36,367 nt of DNA. Origin: Phycisphaerae bacterium (GTDB lineage Bacteria; Planctomycetota; Phycisphaerae; FEN-1346; JAACEH01). Shown here one piece after another: positions 33,140-36,367 of the stretch. A program made the translations under genes and the position numbers. Location of the stretch: positions 1 to 36,367 of the forward strand of contig JAAYDY010000089.1 in the NCBI GenBank assembly GCA_012729015.1, in the 5' to 3' direction. Numbering within the stretch: the stretch's first letter is position 1; every line of letters starts with the position of its first letter. The notes under the pieces were generated by a model. That model had not been told where the DNA came from. It was given only the letters and a program-made list of their open reading frames with translations, and ran no database searches.

Positions 33140-34477
33140 CTACTTCGCCCAGAAGAACCACATGAAGATCGAGCCGGTGCCGATGGCCATCAGCGTGAAG
33201 GGCAGGCCGATGCGGACGAACTCCCAGAAGGTCGGCTTGTGTCCCTGCTTGCTCATCATCCCCATGGCGACGATGTTGGCCGAGGCGCCGATGGGTGAGA
33301 TGTTGCCGCCCAGCCCGGCGCCCAGGAGCAGGCCGAACATGAGCAGGTACGCCTGCGGGTCGCCGTTGTCGATGTTGTAGCCCAGCCCCTTGAGGAGCGT
33401 CGAGGTGACCGGCAGCATGGCCACCAGGAAGGGCACGTTGTCCACGAAGGCCGAGACGACCATGGCGATGACGATCAGAAGAACGTAGGTCGCCAGGAGA
33501 CTCTCCCCCGTGATGCTCTTGATCCATTGAGCCAGGACCACGAGCACTCCCTGCTGGCTCAGGGCTCCCACGATGATGAAGATGCCTACCAGGAAGACCG
33601 TGGTCGCCCAGTCCAGTTCCTTCGTGAGCTTCCAGGCGTCGGTGCGGTGCCAGATGACGTCATAGGCCAGCGCCACGACGGCGAACACCATGCAGATGAT
33701 GCCGGCCGTGTAGGCGAAGCCCCCATGCACGGCGCTGCTGAGGGCCAGCGCGACAATCAGCAAGGTCAACAGAACGGTGGGCACCCAGGTCTTGATCGGC
33801 TCGACGGTCTCGGGCTCGACCACCTGGCGATGCTTGCGGAAAACGAACAGCAGTACCAGGAAGCTTGCCGCGGCGCCGATTTGCACGCCGAAGAAGATCG
33901 ACGGGCGTCCGTTGAGCCAGATGAAGTCGTTGAAACTCAGTCCTGCCTCGGAGCCCAGGAGCATGCTCGGGGGGTCGCCGATCAGCGTGGCACAGGACTG
34001 GAGATTGCTGGAAATGGCCAGGGCGATGAAGAACGGCACCGGCCGTATGCCCAGCCGCCTCGTGATCGACAGGGCCACCGGCGCGATCAGCAGCACAGTG
34101 GCCACGTTCTCGACGAAAGCCGAGATGATGCCTGTCAGGGCGCACAAGGCCAGCAGTGTCACCCGGGCCGACGGGCACCGGCGGATGACCAGGTCGGCGA
34201 TATGGCCGGGCATGCCGCTCCGCATGAACAGTTCGGCAACCACCAGGACGCCGACGAAGATGCCCATGACGTTCCAGTCTACCGCCGGGAGGCACCGGGC
34301 GCCGTCCTCGTCGAAGCGGTACAGAAACGCAGACGTCAGGTCGATGCCCAGGCCGAACGGCCCCAGGAGCAGCATGAGGGCTCCGCCGGCAACGGCCACC
34401 CAGTGGCGGTGTCGCGGCAGCGCGGCGAACAGAACGTAGCAGACGAGAAACACGGCGACAGTCGTTATCTGACCCAT
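33140..34477 (-). CDS. ArsB/NhaD-superfamily ion transporter (Na+/H+ antiporter-like)
   Basis: This is a 445-residue polytopic membrane protein with about 11-12 helices in the layout of the ion-transporter superfamily that includes NhaD, ArsB and the P protein. Two re-entrant-type repeats are visible: FVENVATVLLIAPVAL (about 120-135) with NLQSCATLIGDPPSMLLGS, and FVDNVPFLVAMLPV with AGLGGNISPIGASANIVAMG. The VENVATV and VDNVPFL motifs and the GD-P and G-N-S-P-I-GA-N loops match NhaD-like antiporters and the CitM/ArsB fold. The substrate (Na+/H+, arsenite, or a carboxylate) cannot be decided from motifs; Na+/H+ exchange is the best guess. No ribosome site precedes the ATG at 34477. It is transcribed toward the 31424-33136 gene. 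Confidence 0.88.
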   Translation of the reverse strand: MGQITTVAVFLVCYVLFAALPRHRHWVAVAGGALMLLLGPFGLGIDLTSAFLYRFDEDGARCLPAVDWNVMGIFVGVLVVAELFMRSGMPGHIADLVIRRCPSARVTLLALCALTGIISAFVENVATVLLIAPVALSITRRLGIRPVPFFIALAISSNLQSCATLIGDPPSMLLGSEAGLSFNDFIWLNGRPSIFFGVQIGAAASFLVLLFVFRKHRQVVEPETVEPIKTWVPTVLLTLLIVALALSSAVHGGFAYTAGIICMVFAVVALAYDVIWHRTDAWKLTKELDWATTVFLVGIFIIVGALSQQGVLVVLAQWIKSITGESLLATYVLLIVIAMVVSAFVDNVPFLVAMLPVTSTLLKGLGYNIDNGDPQAYLLMFGLLLGAGLGGNISPIGASANIVAMGMMSKQGHKPTFWEFVRIGLPFTLMAIGTGSIFMWFFWAK

Positions 34478-34486
34478 AGTCCGGGG

Positions 34487-34515
34487 AGTCTAGAAAGCGA
34501 GCGGTGTATTGTCAA
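34487..34515 (-). promoter_or_regulatory. Promoter of the transporter gene, nearly leaderless
   Basis: On the minus strand a perfect TTGACA (34510-34515) and TAGACT (34487-34492) are 17 bp apart. The -10 box ends only nine bases before the ATG, so transcription should start about 3-5 nt upstream of the start codon. Confidence 0.6.
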
Positions 34516-34572
34516 CCAAAACCGAAGGACAAAAGCACTGGGATTGCAACAGGGTGATACGTGGAACAAGGG

Positions 34573-34607
34573 AAAAAAGGGGGCGGCCGCGTTGGGATCG
34601 GCCGCCC
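34573..34607 (-). terminator. Intrinsic terminator of the PEP-CTERM gene
   Basis: On the minus strand a perfect 9-bp stem (GGGCGGCCG, 34599-34607 pairing with 34581-34589) with a 9-nt loop is followed by CC and six T residues (34573-34578 on the plus strand as A6). It lies 39 bp after the PEP-CTERM stop and separates that gene from the transporter promoter. Confidence 0.75.
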
Positions 34608-34646
34608 TACCATGCCGTCATTGGTCGCGATGCTGCGTCAGCGAGG

Positions 34647-34877
34647 TCAAACCAGATCAAAATGACGGGCCAGTTTCCACAGTCCCATAGCCGCTGCCCC
34701 GGTCAGGATAAACACTGTGCTGATCGGTTCGGGAAACGTTTCGCCGATCAACAACTCGGAGCTCACGACAGCGCGAGACGACTCGGGCTGCACGTGCTCT
34801 CCGGCGGAGTCGGCCTGAAGCGTGCCGACCAGTACGACCAGGGCTACCACGCATAGAAGCAGGATACAGAATTTCAA
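34647..34877 (-). CDS. 76-residue PEP-CTERM-like exported miniprotein
   Basis: This small exported protein has a signal peptide (about 1-24, MKFCILLLCVVALVVLVG...), a middle of only about 24 residues, and a C-terminal tail FPEPISTVFILTGAAAMG followed by LWKLARHF (48-73). The tail has the PEP motif (49-51), a hydrophobic helix and a basic end, the layout of PEP-CTERM sorting signals processed by exosortase. The start is TTG at 34877, with GGAGG six bases upstream. The open frame reaches 34943 but would place charged residues before the signal peptide and would start near the predicted transcription start. It has its own sigma54-type promoter and terminator. The mature part is almost empty of fold, so it may be a small structural or matrix peptide. 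Exosortase is not in the window. Confidence 0.72.
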   Translation of the reverse strand: MKFCILLLCVVALVVLVGTLQADSAGEHVQPESSRAVVSSELLIGETFPEPISTVFILTGAAAMGLWKLARHFDLV

Positions 34878-34950
34878 GGTACGCCTCCATCCAGTCACAG
34901 CAGAGTCATTGCGATAGGACGTGACCACACCATCGCACGGCAATCATTGA

Positions 34951-34965
34951 GCAAACGGTGTGCCA
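34951..34965 (-). promoter_or_regulatory. Sigma54 (-24/-12) promoter of the PEP-CTERM gene
   Basis: On the minus strand TGGCAC (34960-34965), five bases, then TTGC (34951-34954) reproduces the sigma54 consensus. The GG and GC dinucleotides are ten bases apart. The implied start near 34939 leaves a leader of about 61 nt to the TTG start. A DNA-bound AAA+ enhancer-binding activator would be required. Confidence 0.7.
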
Positions 34966-35087
34966 GGCGGTGTGCACTGGGAGGCCGCAATGGCCTCGGG
35001 GTCGGCGCAAGTGTTTGTAGGGAATCATGTTACGCGCGTCCTGGTTGTCTGGCCTGGTTCTCCGAAGCGGTGCAATGGCCGTCACCA

Positions 35088-35109
35088 TGTGTTGACGCCG
35101 GTCAACACA
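35088..35109. promoter_or_regulatory. Perfect 9-bp palindrome, possible enhancer site
   Basis: TGTGTTGAC (35088-35096) and its exact complement GTCAACACA (35101-35109) flank GCCG. The centre lies about 160 bp upstream of the predicted sigma54 transcription start, the usual distance of activator binding sites. It is also about 185 bp upstream of the glycosyltransferase start, so it could serve either side. The rest of 34966-35248 shows no gene. Confidence 0.5.
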
Positions 35110-35248
35110 CGAATCCGTCTTCTGTAGGGCGTCACGAGCGCAAGATACTGTGGACTCAGGTGTTGCCAACAGGCTGGCGTGGCCTCCTGCCGGTCACCGG
35201 GAGTTGTCTTCGTGCTACAAACTGTCCAGCGTCGGCCGCCGGGCCGGC

Positions 35249-35277
35249 TTGACTTGGTTCCGGACCGGCCTTAGTAT
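35249..35277 (+). promoter_or_regulatory. Promoter of the glycosyltransferase gene
   Basis: TTGACT (35249-35254) and TAGTAT (35272-35277) are separated by 17 bp. Transcription would start near 35284, a short leader of about 17 nt containing the GGAGGG ribosome site before the ATG at 35301. Confidence 0.65.
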
Positions 35278-35300
35278 GACGTTTCGACGCGGAGGGTTCC

Positions 35301-36044
35301 ATGAAACTGCTGACGGGCGTGCCGGTCTATAACGAGGAGCAGTACATCGAACGCGTTCTGACCGAGGTCGGTCGCTATTGCCGCGACATCTTCGTGGTCA
35401 ACGACGGCTCGACGGACGGCACGGCGGGCAAACTGGCCCGGTTCGACGGGAGCATTGTGGTTCATACCCACGAGGCGAACGAGGGCTACGGCAGCAGCCT
35501 GATCGACATCTTCGACTACGCCACGAGCCACGACTACCAGTGGCTGATAACGCTCGACGCCGACGAGCAGCACGAGCCGCGCACCATTCTCGATTTCGTT
35601 CGTGTGGCCGAGGAAGATCAGGCCGACATCGTCAGCGGCTCGCGGTATCTGGAGCATTCGCTGCACGAGGGCAAGGCCCCGGACGACCGTCGCTGGATCA
35701 ACTGCCAGATCACGGAACTGCTGCGGCTGCTGACGCCGTATCGGCTGACGGATTCGTTCTGCGGGTACAAGGCGTACCGGGTGGACGGCTTGCGCAAGCT
35801 GCACCTGGTCGAGGGCGGCTACTCGATGCCGCTGCAATTGTGGATTCAGGCGGCCCGCGCGGGGCTCCGCGTGGTAGAGATTCCCGTGAAGTTGATCTAC
35901 AAGGATCCCAACCGGCGATTCGGCGGGGATCTGGACGACGCCGAGCGTCGGCTGCGGTATTACCTGGACACGATCGGCCGCGAAATCGGCCGCACGCTGG
36001 ACCCGATCTGCGACGGCCACAAGGTGGAATGCCCGTGCCGATGA
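35301..36044 (+). CDS. GT2 family (DPM1-like) glycosyltransferase
   Basis: This is a 247-residue soluble GT-A fold enzyme. Motifs are PVYNEEQYIE (8-17), VVNDGSTDGT (32-41), the metal/sugar-phosphate site TLDADEQHEP (about 83-92, usually DADGQH), SGSRY and a C-terminal segment IPVKLIYKDPNRRFGG. It resembles dolichol-phosphate-mannose synthase-like enzymes that transfer a sugar from a nucleotide to a polyprenyl phosphate or envelope glycan. It has no C-terminal membrane helices, so it probably acts at the inner face of the membrane as a peripheral protein. It has its own promoter. Its stop overlaps the start of the next gene by ATGA, so the two may be functionally linked. The exact acceptor cannot be told. 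Confidence 0.9.
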   Translation: MKLLTGVPVYNEEQYIERVLTEVGRYCRDIFVVNDGSTDGTAGKLARFDGSIVVHTHEANEGYGSSLIDIFDYATSHDYQWLITLDADEQHEPRTILDFVRVAEEDQADIVSGSRYLEHSLHEGKAPDDRRWINCQITELLRLLTPYRLTDSFCGYKAYRVDGLRKLHLVEGGYSMPLQLWIQAARAGLRVVEIPVKLIYKDPNRRFGGDLDDAERRLRYYLDTIGREIGRTLDPICDGHKVECPCR

Positions 36045-36367
36045 AGCGAGCGAACTACCGCGCCCCGCGCGAGCACCGCCGGGCCCTGATCGTGCCGCGT
36101 CCGGCGGACCTGCCCGACGTGATCCGGCGCAATCGGCGTCTTCTGGCCGGCTACGATTTCCGGGTGCTGGGCCGCGACATTCAGACGTTGCGACGATCGG
36201 CACGACGCACGTTTCTGGCTATTCCTTACCATTGCACGAAGCGTCTCGATCCGTATGTCCGGGAGCCTGATCCGGCGGCGCCGATTGTTCTGACCGGCCA
36301 TCAGCCGGAGCTCTACCATCCCGGCGTGTGGCTGAAGAACTTCCTGGCGGGGCACCTGGCAACGGCT
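36041..36367 (+). CDS. Conserved protein of unknown function (5' part, cut by window end)
   Basis: The first 109 codons of a gene continue past the window edge. The ATG at 36041 overlaps the glycosyltransferase stop (ATGA); an in-frame ATG at 36029 would add four residues. The basic N-terminus is followed by RALIVPRPADLPDVIRRN (about 14-31) and, at 81-102, IVLTGHQPELYHPGVW and then LKNFLA. The latter recalls the VVTGQQPGLFGGP segment of the bacillithiol enzyme BshC, and I recall similar segments in planctomycete proteins of unknown function. The relation to BshC is only a suggestion. It is co-translated with a glycosyltransferase. Confidence 0.75.
   Translation, partial: MKRANYRAPREHRRALIVPRPADLPDVIRRNRRLLAGYDFRVLGRDIQTLRRSARRTFLAIPYHCTKRLDPYVREPDPAAPIVLTGHQPELYHPGVWLKNFLAGHLATA

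Overview
The window is a GC-rich, densely packed bacterial chromosome segment. Gene style suggests a planctomycete, probably of the Phycisphaerae type. This is an inference from four things: a PEP-CTERM-tailed miniprotein, a secretin with a tetratricopeptide-like C-terminal extension, several large secreted or anchored proteins of planctomycete character, and a short palindromic dispersed-repeat-type element. No rRNA, tRNA, CRISPR array, transposase or prophage gene was seen.

Layout. (1) 204-2295, minus strand: purC then aroC, with a clear sigma70-type promoter before purC. (2) 2475-9554, plus strand: a phosphofructokinase, a GH10-fold protein that has lost its catalytic glutamates, a ComEA-like DNA-binding protein, uvrB, nadC and birA. 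Short gaps or overlaps suggest one operon. (3) 9555-11145: a pilin gene flanked by two long, hairpin-rich non-coding stretches. (4) 11146-25338, plus strand: a type IV pilus / type II secretion-like assembly locus with a small anchored coiled-coil protein, a GspH-like pseudopilin, pilM, pilN, pilO, a PilP-like protein, the secretin pilQ, a TPR lipoprotein, then histidine kinase, receiver, HD-GYP phosphodiesterase and STAS genes, and finally pilB and pilC. A strong terminator hairpin closes it. (5) 25439-25538: a 100-bp palindromic MITE-like repeat. (6) 25625-27637, minus strand: trpB-trpA. (7) 27733-29469, minus strand: a UbiB/AarF family kinase-like membrane protein. (8) 29470-29906: a non-coding stretch ending in an orphan intrinsic terminator. 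(9) 29907-33136, plus strand: two planctomycete-type proteins of unknown function. (10) 33140-34477, minus strand: an ArsB/NhaD-superfamily transporter whose mRNA may be nearly leaderless. (11) 34647-35109: a 76-residue PEP-CTERM-like protein with a near-perfect sigma54 promoter and an upstream palindrome. (12) 35301 to the end, plus strand: a DPM1-like glycosyltransferase and the start of a conserved protein of unknown function.

The most coherent system is the pilus locus. Its motor gene pilB is preceded, in the same transcription unit, by a two-component pair, a catalytically complete-looking cyclic-di-GMP phosphodiesterase and a STAS protein. PilB itself carries an MshEN-type N-terminal domain of the class that can bind cyclic-di-GMP. 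This suggests a pilus with built-in cyclic-di-GMP control. A ComEA-like protein in the neighbouring operon raises the possibility of DNA uptake. The prepilin peptidase, a PilT retraction ATPase and a diguanylate cyclase are not in the window. The second notable unit is the PEP-CTERM miniprotein with its sigma54 promoter and enhancer-like palindrome. All functional statements rest on motif reading of the translated sequence; no database search was run.
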